Shown piece by piece: positions 34,660 through 45,490 of a stretch of 64,000 nt of DNA; within the stretch, counting starts at the first letter, position 1; every line of letters begins with the position of its first letter. Origin of the DNA: Nageia nagi (taxonomy: Eukaryota > Pinophyta). The position numbers and the translations under genes were made by a program. The notes beneath the pieces were generated by a model, which was not told the DNA's origin, did not search any database, and saw only the letters and a list, made by a program, of their open reading frames with translations. Location of the stretch: the NCBI GenBank assembly GCA_050084985.1, contig JBITNC010000001.1, positions 12,710,001 through 12,774,000 of the forward strand. Direction: 5' to 3'.

Positions 34660-35275
34660 TAATGATCATCATGAATAGATCACATACAATTATCTTGAGG
34701 ATAACAGTAACAATTATTTGTGACATGGATAGATGATCGTCTATGTCATTCTCAAGATGATCTTCAATGATTCATCCATGTCAATCATTAGCGAGTATGC
34801 ATAGATGATCATCTAAGAAATTGCACATATGATCATCTATGAGATTACACAAATGATTATCAATGTTATTATAAATATGATTGTTAGTGAATTATACATG
34901 ATGATTATCTTTAGGATAACACTAACAATCATCTATGACATGGACAGATGATCATCTGTGTCATTCTCAAGATGATTGCTAGTGAGTTATCCATATCAAT
35001 CATTAGTGAGTTATCCATGTCAATCATTAGGGAGTATACATAGATGATCATCTATGAAATTTCATAAATGATCATCCATGAGATTGCATACATGATCATC
35101 AATATTATTTTAAATATGATCATCTGTGACTTATACATGATGATTATGTTTAGGATGATGTTGATGATCATATCTGAGATTGCATAGATGATCGTATACA
35201 TAATTTAAAATGATCATATCTAATATTACACTAATTATCATCAATGTAGTCTCACTAAAAATCATCTATGCAATC
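34660..35275. repeat. 24-bp minisatellite, array 2, with about 239-bp higher-order period
   Basis: Units such as ATGATCATCTAAGAAATTGC plus ACAT and ATGATCATCTATGAGATTAC plus ACAA are exactly 24 bp. A marker (GAGTATGCATAGATGATC) at 34793 recurs as GAGTATACATAGATGATC at 35032, a spacing of 239 bp, close to ten units. The same order of variant units is seen around both markers, so a block of about ten units was duplicated. The core carries the palindrome ATGATCAT. Confidence 0.88.
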
Positions 35276-35739
35276 TTATAGACTACCAGTGCTAGTGTAT
35301 ATTATACAAACAAAATGTGAATAGTGAATACCTTGAACTGGGATAGTAGAGTTGTGTTGCAATTATTCAACTTCATTATCATTATTTTTTTATTAAGAAG
35401 ATAGATTGTGACTATGGTATGAAATGGTAGAATTATACTTAGAATCTAAGATGATATTCACATTTCTCCTATGTCTTTTTATAGATTTCCTCACCAAGGG
35501 TGAATCAACTTCCCCTTGCGAATCTTTAACATCTTCTTCCTATGATCCTTTTATTGCAGTCTATCTATGAAAGATTCAATCTATTTCCTTCCTTTGCATT
35601 AAGGTTAAACAAAATTTTTAATGAATCATATAAAATTACCAATTATGTATTGAATACACACCAAATTCCATATAAAAATACAATAATTTATTCTGGTAAC
35701 TACACTTCTACAATTAGTGTTAATGATTTGAGCTAACCA
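35276..35739. other. Interval without supported gene
   Basis: About 460 bp without a defensible frame. A 64-codon plus-strand frame at 35542-35736 has no family features and is probably chance. Confidence 0.4.
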
Positions 35740-36576
35740 TAATTAACTATTGAAGTTAGGGTACTTTGAAGAGAATAAAGAGCCTCATAGTATAAAGCAA
35801 GCAAATATTTGTAGGTGGATAAGTAGACATTTTGGGAATTTGATATTTTTACAATGCCAATATCAATTCAAATCTTATTAGTAATAAAAGAGCACCAGCT
35901 GAATCTTTTATGCTCCATACATCTCAAAATGTAATAAAGGCCCCAAAAAGGAATGTCCAATGGTCTTCCTTGAAAAACTATTTTGGATTAAAAAAAACTC
36001 TATGATAGCCTTCAAGAAAGGGTTATGGACATCATGCAAATTAAGACTCCTTCTCAAGGAATTGTAGTTAACTACAAAAAATATACTAAATCATCAAATC
36101 ATTTGATGTAAAATAAATAAAAAATAATGAAATATATACCAAAATCAATAAAAATAATACTAAAGACTTTCATGTATTAAACACTCAGCCTAGATACCAT
36201 AGTTTATTTCCAAATGAATTTTATCCCTTTCATTAAACAAAATTACCTTTGTATTCACCTACTCCTTAGCATTCTTGAATGGAAGACTTGTCAACCTATG
36301 TACATCAAAAGGTTTGATAGAGAAGGAAATAGGTTTCCCATGGATTGTCATTGTAACAGTCAAATTATCATTATCATAGGAGTTAACAATGACATCAACA
36401 AGAGGAATATCATTCATAAACATGCCCATTGAAATAAATGGCATAAGGTTTGATTCTTGCATCCAAGTAAAGTCATATCCAAGAGTGGTAAGAATCTCAA
36501 AAATTTGAGGGTAAATGAGATTCTTATAATTATATGATGGTACAATAGCCATTTTAATAGCATTAGAGGTTGACAT
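35740..36576 (-). pseudogene. Unrecognised minus-strand gene, 5' part
   Basis: The clean piece 36576-36259 (105 codons) starts with an ATG: MSTSNAIKMAIVPSYNYKNL, then YDFTWMQESNLMPFISMGMF and GKPISFSIKPFDVHRLTSLP. A stop (TAG) follows NAKE, and after it comes VNTKVILFNERDKIHLEINY. Farther on (about 36010-35790) KEDHWTFLFGAFITF and DSAGALLLLIRFELIL are visible between stops. The phrase around KPFDVHRLTSLP recalls the entry of plant-mobile-type genes, but I cannot assign it. It may be the head of the gene whose end lies at 33047-34001, with array 2 expanded inside an intron or in between. Confidence 0.45.
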
Positions 36577-36854
36577 GGTGATCCTCTCACTATGCAGTTA
36601 GGACTCGAGGAGGGTTGGATTTATAATGCAAGAGGGCAAGGAATGAGTTGGAAAGTTGCATGGGGAAAGGAGGGTAAAGGGAGCATACAGGGATTAATGA
36701 ATCCAGAGAGTTCAAAGTAGTGTGAAATGATGTGAAAATGATTGGTGGAACCCCTTTTATAATAGTTGACATGTGTTTGCATTTATTATGTACATTCACA
36801 TTTAATGCATTTTTTGAGTTCTAAAAAGTCATTTTATTTTAGGTGCATACAATT

Positions 36855-37440
36855 GACAACATAAATGTATAGATGATTGATAGCGTAAATGTACTAATGA
36901 TTGTCTACATAAATACATAAATAATCATCTATACTTTTGTACCAACAATCATTTATGCTTCAATTATAGATGATCATCTTTACTTTTATACAAATGATCA
37001 TTTGTGCTTTTGTGTAGATGATCATTTATGATTCTATGCATACAATCATCCTTACCTTTATGTAGATGATCATCTTGACATTTATTTTAGTGATCATCTA
37101 GATAAACACATAGATGATCATCTGTACTTTTGTACTAATGAACATATATGCTTTTTTACATATGATCATCCATGATTTTATATAAATGATCATCTATGCT
37201 TCTTTATAGATGATCATTTTCACTTTAATGTAGATGATCATCATCACAAATACATAGATGATCATCTATAGAAAAGTGCTCATGATGATCATCACAAATA
37301 CATACATGATCATCTTTACTTTTTTGTAGATGATAATTTGTGCTTCTATGCAAACAATCATTTATGCTTCTATATAGATGGTCATCCCTACCTTTATGTA
37401 GATGATCATCTTGACATTTATTCTAGCAATCATCATAGAA
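36855..37440. repeat. 24-bp minisatellite, array 3
   Basis: About 24 units of approximately 24 bp. Clear ones are GATGATCATTTTCACTTTAA plus TGTA and GATGATCATCATCACAAATA plus CATA. The consensus is near GATGATCATCTATGCTTTTA plus TGTA. It shares period and the core GATGATCATCTATG with array 2, and the period and TCATCTATG with array 1. Most units contain the palindrome ATGATCAT. Confidence 0.87.
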
Positions 37441-37675
37441 TTGAAAAATAATATATACCACCAAAAAATTCCAACTTTTAAAAAAATAATTAATTTCACC
37501 ACCTACCCTATGCAAGTTTTGAACACCTTTTTCCATGACTTTGAATCATGTTTGCCAACATTTAAAAATTTTAATTTTGCCATCGATCCTTACTCATAAT
37601 GCTAAATTGGCGGTACAATGCCCTTAGGGATTGAATACATCTTGAATGTAAGAAGCCAACTAATTAAGATAAGTA

Positions 37676-37678
<3 letters not shown>

Positions 37679-37720
<42 letters not shown>

Positions 37721-37730
37721 GTATGTATAT
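37679..37730. repeat. Microsatellite (AT)n then (GTAT)n
   Basis: About 15 AT dinucleotides are followed by about five GTAT units, a compound microsatellite. Confidence 0.95.
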
Positions 37731-38552
37731 AGGGTCAAATGCCTATGATTGAAAACCAAGTTGTAGAATTGCCAGTTTAGGCTAGCTAAACACTGGCGAT
37801 CTTAAAGCCCTTTGGCTCCAACCTATGACTACAACCAAAAAAACTCATAAAATTATTAAAAACACTTAAAACTAAGAAAAAATTAAAATCTAAGCAACTA
37901 AAAATTATTTATACATAAAAATAACTACTCCTATAGTTTTTATTTTTCAATTTAGCCTATAAAATTGACATATTAAGAAAAAAAACAAAAAATAAGGGTT
38001 TTAAAACCCTACCTTCTCTCTAATTAGACTCATCTAGATAATTGGTATCCTCCATGGTGGCATATTGGCCTAAAAAATTTGATGAAATGGAAAATAAATT
38101 GGTTAATCATGAAAAGGGAGGAAGAAACTGACAAGGGCTTTGGAAAAGCATACAAGAAAATGATAGGTCACTTGGTCTTTTTAATTTTGACCATGACCTT
38201 GAATGCTAATGATTTTAAGTCAAACACCAACAATTTTTATGTGACATAAATTATTAGAACTAATCATAAACAATCCATAACATAATTAAAATACTATAAA
38301 TTCAAAAATTTTAAATAGATGAATACTGAATAAAATAGTTAAGCCCTCTTTCTAGTTCGTAAGTGAGATGAAAACAACCAACTAAAAATAAAAAACATAC
38401 AAATACTAAAACTCTCCTTATATTTTAAGTTTAGCTTAGGTTTATAATAAAAAATACTCCAACTTTTCTTCTAACATAGGAATTTGGATGAAAGACATGT
38501 ACTTAGGGTGCCTTGTGAGGTAACATAAAGAAAACCATCTTTAATGCGTCGC

Positions 38553-38626
<74 letters not shown>
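38553..38626. repeat. Microsatellite (TA)n with CA tail and A-run
   Basis: About 33 uninterrupted TA units to 38618, then ACACACACA and a poly-A run to about 38640. It is self-complementary and prone to length change. Confidence 0.95.
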
Positions 38627-39227
38627 AAAAAAAAAAAAAAACCTTAAAAATTAAAAAATATGTCAAAGACAAAAAGAACAAGTTTTTTACTTGTTGACTT
38701 GACCAAAGTTAAGTATTTTAGAAAAACTAAAACTCACGAGTAATTTCAAATTCAGAAAATGATCCTTCTTTTGATAAACAAGAGAAGGATGGGTTTGGAT
38801 GTGACTAAAAATATTGAATGAACTTTTGCGTAAGATCACCATGTAACCTAATTGTTGGGATGAAAAGAAAAATAATCAAAACATTGTATTTGCAAGGTAG
38901 CTTTTTTATCACATGCCAATTTTGATATACATTTGATGACATAGAGACTCATCACATAGCTACCATAAACATAACATAGTATAGTGATACTGATAAGTTT
39001 TGCTTTGATAATATAGCCACACTACTTGCAAAATGCATTAAATGCAAGAGATAAAAAAATAGATTTAATCATAATTCAATCAATAAAATTTGGCTTATTC
39101 ATAAGAAATAAGCTAATCTAAAACATTGATTAAAGTCAAAAATACAAGTTAAAAAACTTGAACATACCCCCTCTTCTAAAAGGTAAGTTTTTAAATTATC
39201 CTCCACTTATAAACTAGTAGATAATTC

Positions 39228-39240
39228 AAAAAGGGAAAAA
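39228..39240 (+). promoter_or_regulatory. Polypurine tract before LTR-X copy D
   Basis: AAAAAGGGAAAAA abuts the TG of the LTR-X copy at 39241. This marks the following LTR as a 3' LTR of a plus-strand element. Confidence 0.65.
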
Positions 39241-39694
39241 TGTAAAACACCCAAAAATTACCCTTCTATTGACAAACTAAAGAAGAACAAAAAATTAAAT
39301 TAAATTAAAATGTTTACTATAGTCTACCAAATCCTAGCATCCAACATCTAGATGATGATGACTCACACCAATCACTGGCATTCAATACGTGGACATCAAT
39401 GATTCTAAAGTTTGCAAAAGCAAAATAAAAATGGAAATATCTTAAGCAACTTGGAAAGAAAGTAAAGGATAGTGCATGACTCATCATCCATCCCATGCAT
39501 CACCACTTAGAATCATAACCATGATAAAGCTAGATAAGTTTTTCTATCCATATTTTTATCTCAAAATTGAAAACTTCGATTGTTTCTAAAAATTATAAAT
39601 AAATCCTTCAACCATGAAGTAAAGGGATCTAGTTTGAATGCAAAGTTACTCTATCAAAACACATCTAAGTTTTATTGAGTTATTTATATGTAAT
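39241..39694 (+). repeat. LTR-X copy D, truncated 3' LTR
   Basis: Starts TGTAAAACACCC and follows LTR-X for about 440 bp, through CCTTCAACCATGAAG and TTATTGAGTTA. It then stops where the 18-kb element begins. The last half of LTR-X is missing, and I do not find it on the far side of that element. The preceding polypurine tract makes it a candidate 3' partner of copy B at 2497, but the two are quite divergent. Confidence 0.75.
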
Positions 39695-41441
39695 TGTATT
39701 CTTTTAGAATTACACTTTAGGAATAGGGCAATATTCTAGTATTCCTTATTTGTTTATTCATTTCAATAAATTTTACCTTATTCTTGCCTCCTTTTCCCCT
39801 TTCATATTAGTCTTTTCTATGTACTTAGTCTTTTTATCAAAATTTGGTCAAGATAAATTATGGGTATTGTTTAAATGTGTGTTATTCTTTACCATTTTTG
39901 CTTCCAAATTCTAATCCACTATCTAGCAGGTGTTGTATTAAGTACCGAGAATTAGTCAAAGTCAATTTAACCATTTTACCAATAATTATATATAAAAAAA
40001 GAGTCATAGGTAATAGAAATTGTTTCTAAGTCATGTCCAAGAACTAATGTACTATATTCAAGTAGTATTGTAATCTATTAGGGAAGTAAGCATCTAATTC
40101 AAAATCTAGGAGTTATAGAAGTATAGAAGTTCTAAGAATTATTGTAAATAAGATCCTAATTTAGTCCAAGTCACTAGTGGGAGATGTTGTAGAGCCCATT
40201 GATTTCCAAAATAAAGTCTCTATCATGCATTGAAAATCCATGAGAAGTATTTCATGAAGATAATAAAATAGAACCCATCAATTTTGAATTATGATATCAT
40301 ACCTTTTTCCTAAAAGCAATGGGTGTTAATTGAAGCGTAACCATCATTAGAACCAACTGAAGAGAGATCAAACTTGCCAAATAGAAGGAGGAATAATGGG
40401 TAAGAATAAACATCTAAATCCACTTAATCATGATTATTTAACTCTCAAGGCTCTATCAATGTGTCTACCATGACTTATGTCTACATGATAGTAGTAGTTT
40501 CTCCTAGGAATTCAATGATATACTATTCATTTCCCTCATTATTCCATAGAATCAGATACTATAATGCTTATCATTAATGATTGTAGAGAAGTAGATAGCT
40601 ATCAATAGAATACAATGCGAGATCATACCAATCAAGGCTATAGATAGTGCATCTTCATTCAGCTACAAAACCAAGAGAATGCAATCAACAACAAATTAGA
40701 AGGATTTTGGCTCAATAAGTAAAATAGATTTAAAACTTCAAATCCCTAGACCTTGGTGTAGCTTGTACTAGTTCATTATGTAATCCAACATAGTTGTAAT
40801 TATAATTGTATATTTGTAAATAGTTTCTTTTATTTTTTCAATCACAAAGAATAGTTAAGTGTATTAATTATGGAAAACCACCCAATCGATGATGTAAATA
40901 TATAAATAATGGACTATTATAAGTCCAAAAGGTTGAACATTCTAAAAAATTTGCCCAAGTATGTAAGATGTTTTCATGTGTGATAATGCAAATTGAAGAT
41001 GCTTTTCCCTTTGCAATATGTGACTATTCATTACACATTGTGAATGTTATGTATGAAATGTTATTTTAAGTTATGGTTGTGTATTGTGAATGCAAGATCC
41101 CATGGGTAAGATAGTTTACTATTCTTTATCTTGGGTATGGATTGTTGGTTGTGCTACAATGCCTAGGATATATAGTGTTTGATGTTTTTTAGTTTAATAT
41201 GTTAATATCCTATTACTCTTAGCCTTTTTATCTTTCTCTTGTTACTCTTAACCTTTTTATCTCTTTCCTATTACTTTTAATCTTTACAATAGATAGGAAC
41301 TAGACTAAAACCTAAAGATTCAGTAGAAAACCAACACGAGCACATCCCCACCATCTTCTACTCTTTCAAGGACCTTACTATTATGGGAAATGGATAACAT
41401 GGCATTACCAAACCCTTGAGGTTACATTATATCGATCAATA
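39695..41441 (+). repeat. 5' LTR of Tat-like element
   Basis: 1747 bp, TG...(C/T)A ends. It aligns with 56022-57723 through long shared blocks such as CAAACCCTTGAGGTTACATT near the end. The divergence looks like 10% or more by eye. Confidence 0.88.
39987..39998 (+). promoter_or_regulatory. TATA box in 5' LTR of Tat-like element
   Basis: ATTATATATAAAAAAAGAG, matched in the other LTR by TATATAAAAAGAGAG near 56316. It lies about 300 bp into the LTR, a normal core-promoter position. Confidence 0.6.
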
Positions 41442-41456
41442 GTAGAAAAGTTAATT

Positions 41457-41476
41457 TTTGGCATGCTCTGTGGGAC
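41457..41476 (+). promoter_or_regulatory. Possible primer-binding region of Tat-like element
   Basis: TTTGGCATGCTCTGTGGGAC lies about 15 bases after the inferred LTR end. Its TTTGGC-TGC-C-GTGGGAC form resembles PBS regions of large plant gypsy elements. The tRNA is not assigned, and the gap to the LTR is longer than usual. Confidence 0.4.
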
Positions 41477-41779
41477 ATAGGCTAAATTCCATATTTAGTG
41501 AGCATGAATAGCCTAAATAGCTATGTTTGTTAATCTATCAATTAGTTTTTTAAATATTATAAGGTTTTTACTACATTATTAGTGGCTCTACTATCAGCTA
41601 GTCAATATTTAGAACCTTGGCACCTCTAGAATGTAGACTTACTAGAAGTAGTGCCAAAAATTCCCTTAGATAGACTAGATTTCAAGAGCTATTAGTTCCT
41701 TATAGGAGGACTAGGTGAAATATGTTTTAGGTTATATCCCATCAAATTCATTTAAGGTATATCCCATTATTAATCATAT

Positions 41780-43397
41780 TGGATTGTACCCCAAAAAATT
41801 CTTCACCTTATACAACTAGTCCAAGCATGGCTCAACTTGCTCCTACCTAGAATAATGGCCATCCTTTGGTAGTTGCTATTAATTCACCAACTATTTTTCA
41901 AGAAACATTCAAATTTTTTCCCAAATATGATGGATCTAGTAAAACACCTTATGAACATTATCAATATGTTCCTTTATTATGTTCAGGCTTTGGTATCATT
42001 GATGAAACAGTGATGACTAGATTGTTATCACACTATTTAGAAGGAAAAGTAGCTGAATGGTCTAGAACTCTTACTGCTTAATCTATAAATACATGGTGAG
42101 AGCTATGTTAAGATTTAATCAAAATATTTACTACAAATGGTGATGCTAGTACCTTACTAATCCTTATAGCATTAATCAAAAGGCACCCTCATGAGTCAAT
42201 TGATGATTTCAATATCATATTTGAGAAAACATGGAAAGCTATTCTAGTAAGGATTCGACCAACTAATGCATAAGCTTTGGTATATTACAAGAAAGCCTTC
42301 CTATCAAATCTTAATATATTCTTATGTTAGAAGATACCTTCCTAGATTTTTACTAGATGGCTAAAACCTTTGAACATACTTTGGTGTCCTTTGAAAAAAT
42401 GCAACCAAAAACCATTATGCCTTTATTTCTCAATTTACCTCCTAAACAAGTTCCACAAATTACTCATCCTAGAGTGTTAGGCTTACCATCTCCTCCTAAT
42501 CCTATTATTCAAAATCAAGTACTAGCACTACCCATTATTACATCTTTAAGAACAAATGTTGACCCTAAATTTCAAGAGGAAGAAAGGATAAGGTAGTTGG
42601 AAGTAACAATTAGGAATCTTACCAATAAGCTCACTCTATAAGAAAGGCATAATCAAAGCTTTAATTATAGAAGATATGATAATTAGTATCACCCTAGATA
42701 TTAACCTATAAATAACCCACCAAAATAGCCTAATGTTCCTAAAGTAATTGATAACATAGTTATGGCTTGTTCTATAGAAAGTGATGCTTTGGGCATTACA
42801 AAATGGTGCCCTCCATGTTTAGATCCTCATTTCTCAGACTCATGTACCATCTATCAACACCAATACTTGGTTTTACATTCAAATTAAATGGTGGAACCTA
42901 CATGAGATCCTAATACTAACCTAACCATGGTTAATTTTTGGCTTTTAAGATATGCTAGAGAATAAGCTAACTATGTTCAAACTAGATCCTCATCTTCAAT
43001 AGCCCTGTAATATCCCTAAGTCACTTAGCAAATTCAATAGGCCAATCCAATGCAACCTAAACCAAAAAAAAGCTAAGCCTCCTATGATCCAACCATAGAA
43101 TCAAGAAAATCAACTTCCTAGAAAACTAAGTCATATTTCCCAAGACTTGGGTAATATTGCCTCTACAACAATAAATCCTATCATAAACAAAAAATAAATT
43201 TCAAAGACAAAGAGGCCTCATCCATTAAGATATCCATTTATCATTTATCATCACAAGGAAAAGGCCACTCAATAATTCAAATATTATCAACCAGTAGAAG
43301 TAAGTCTATCCCTTATGCTCCATATAGCATTATGGAAGAACTGAAGGAAACACCTTCTAAAATGACCATATTTGATGCATTAAGGATTCTAGGTTAG
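41780..43397 (+). pseudogene. gag of Tat-like element
   Basis: The clean start piece 41866-42081 has TFKFFPKYDGSSKTPYEHYQ and HYLEGKVAEWSRTL, matching the capsid entry F-KYDG-T-P-EH and the L-G-A--W block. HESIDDFNIIFEKTW and a VRIRPT block follow across stops. 42357-42596 continues the C-terminal part, rich in proline. A zinc-knuckle-like CPPCLDPHFSDSC occurs at 42807-42845 (spacing C-2-C-3-H-4-C, one shorter than the classic). Most stops are TAG. Its product would be the particle protein. Confidence 0.82.
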
Positions 43398-43808
43398 ATG
43401 GAACTTTTGCAAGAAGCTTTCAAGTTAAAAAATACTAAGAAAAGGGTAAATGAGATTAATGTTATCTTTGCAATATCTAATGATGTCCCTATAGTTCCTA
43501 AAGGTATACCTTTTTATCTTTCTCTTAGACTAGAAGGTTGGGTAGTTAATAACTACATAATAGATACTGGGGCTACTATTAGTGTAATTCCCAAAGTAGT
43601 TATAGATGAAATGAAGTTCTATATCACTAGATGCATTGATGGTATCATACATTTGAATTCTTCCTCTATATATGTTGTTGGTAGTGTTAAAGGAGTTTCA
43701 ATAACCCTTAATGTATTCCTTGATATTTGTGTCATTCAAGATATTATTATTGTTGACCTTATAGCTGTGTTTAGAATTTTTTATATAGAGAATTCAATAA
43801 CAAATTAG
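43398..43808 (+). pseudogene. Aspartic protease of Tat-like element
   Basis: A 136-codon open piece. The active site is IIDTGATISVIP near 43557-43592, with the D-T-G-A triad intact. The flap-side sequence continues with VVGSVKGVSITLNVFLDI. An upstream part (RVNEINVIFAISNDVPIVP) is the gag-PR linker. The piece ends in TAG. It is one of the better preserved domains here. Confidence 0.85.
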
Positions 43809-44116
43809 GAGGGTACCTAGCATTAGATTATTCACATCTTTTACTTCCCTTCCAAAATAAACAAGTCAAGATTATGAATGAGGTTACCAAAAGTGTTCAT
43901 TTTAAAAATATCATAGAGAAAAACTATTTGAATGGCCCTCAACTTGTAGAAGTGTTTGAAAGGGATACACTTAGAGATTCATTGCTAATAATTAAAATTA
44001 TTTTATCAAATGTTCTAAACTATAAAGTTATGGATCTTGGCATGGGAAACTATTGTTTATATGAAAATATACAACCATTCTCAATCATACCTAAAAAGAA
44101 GCATGAGATATAGATA

Positions 44117-44530
44117 ATGTACTTTGATGGAGCTAGATGTAAATATGGATGTCGAGTTGGTGTTGTCTTTAAATCACCAGAGGGACATATGAGGAGATTC
44201 TCAATTAGATTCATATGGATTTGTATAAATAATGTTATTAAATATGAAGCCTTTTATTTGGGGATATCTAAAGTAATTAGTATGGGTATTATATGTATGA
44301 TTGTGAATGGTGATTTTGAACTAGTCATAAATCAAGTTAGAAATTAGATTAGAGCAAAACATCACTATCTGAAGACCTACAAAAATAAAGTGTGAGATTT
44401 ATTAGATCCATTCTTGGCTATCAATTTTATATCTATTCCCATGAGGTATAATCAAGTAGCTGATGCACTTGCTAGTAAAGGGGCATGTTATAACCCTACT
44501 CATTACAAAAGAGCAACATTTGGAGTTAAA
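44117..44530 (+). pseudogene. Archaeal-like RNase H lying upstream of RT in Tat-like element
   Basis: The piece 44117-44347 reads MYFDGARCKYGCRVGVVFKS (first aspartate), then NNVIKYEAFYLGI (glutamate) and VNGDFELVINQV (second aspartate). After TAG it continues to YNQVADALASKGA near 44452-44490, which supplies the last aspartate block. All four catalytic positions are therefore visible. The domain closely resembles the second RNase H of element B, but here it precedes RT (about 44930 on) instead of following it. A gypsy-type RNase H still follows RT. It is preceded by 43874-44113, a frame that links protease to this domain. Confidence 0.85.
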
Positions 44531-45490
44531 GTTCAATGTAGGCCATTAGTGCCTGATGTTGCAAATTTTTAGCAACTATTTGACTCATATGCACATATTA
44601 CGAATTTTCTACTAGATGAAGTAGTATCTCATACCTTTGGTATTAAAAAACTACATAATTATTTCCAAGTATCAAATGTAATTCAAATCAAAAATAATAT
44701 CATACCAAAAGGTTTACTCTCTTTTGAAAGATTATTTGATTCAGAAGATGTTTAGAAGGCCAAATCTTTGGCCATTCAAAAGGAGGATAATATTGATCTA
44801 GAAGTAGAACTTGGGAAATATATAGAAGTTGGATTAGAGTGCTCTAATAAAGAGAAGAGGATTAGGTTTCATATTTATCATCAATTTTCAAAAGCAAATG
44901 CCTAGAGTTATGATGATTTGAAGATTTATGATGAAAATATCATACAACACACCATCGAGCTTGAACTAGAAGCTAAACCATACAAGCTAAAATAAAGGCT
45001 AGTTAACCCAAAAATAAAAGAATCCATGAAGTAGGAATTGATTAAATTACTTGATTCAAAAATCATTTATCCAATCAAAAATTCTTCTTGGGTTGCAAAT
45101 CTAGTCCCAATTAGAAAGAAGAGTGTGGAGATCAGATTATATGTAGATTTTAGAAATCTAAACCAAGTATATATCAAAGATAGTCATCTTCTTCCTCCCA
45201 TGGAACAAATCTTACACATAGTAATTAGATCTTGCTACTTTTAAATGAGTGATGGCTACTCAAGATTCAACCAAATTTGGTTAAAATATGAGGACTAGTA
45301 TAAAATTGAATTCACAACCAAATGGAGGACATTTTCTTTTCAAAGAATGCCCTTTGGTATTTCTAATGTGAGAGCTACCTTTCAAAGGGCCATGGAAAAT
45401 GAATAAGGGTGATTTGATAAACAAGATTATCTTAGTCTATCTAGATAATATCATAATATTTTCTAAGAATAGAAAAGATCACTTGGAATA
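44531..45490 (+). pseudogene. Reverse transcriptase of Tat-like element
   Basis: The linker (44531-44930) contains FGIKKLHNYFQVSNVIQIKN and VELGKYIEVG. RT starts near 45000: MKXELIKLLDSKIIYPI-like sequence, then SSWVANLVPIRKKSVEIRLY and VDFRNLNQVYIKDSHLLPPM at 45038-45244. SDGYSRFNQIW and RMPFGISNVRATFQRAM follow across stops. The catalytic box at 45438-45449 is YLDN, with the second aspartate changed to asparagine. It cannot be active. Confidence 0.88.

Larger units (their letters stand above)
37441..39227. other. Non-coding interval with microsatellites
   Basis: No supported gene in about 1.8 kb. It holds two simple repeats listed separately and leads to a polypurine tract. It is compatible with the 3' untranslated part of a large LTR element. 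Confidence 0.45.

Noticed and set aside
34660-37440. Regularly spaced short repeats as a CRISPR array
   Set aside because: The units adjoin each other with no unique spacers, drift gradually, and lie in plant transposon DNA with no cas-like gene.
38553-38640. Poly-A run after (TA)n as a LINE or SINE tail
   Set aside because: No element body or target duplication is recognisable next to it, and slippage at a microsatellite explains it.
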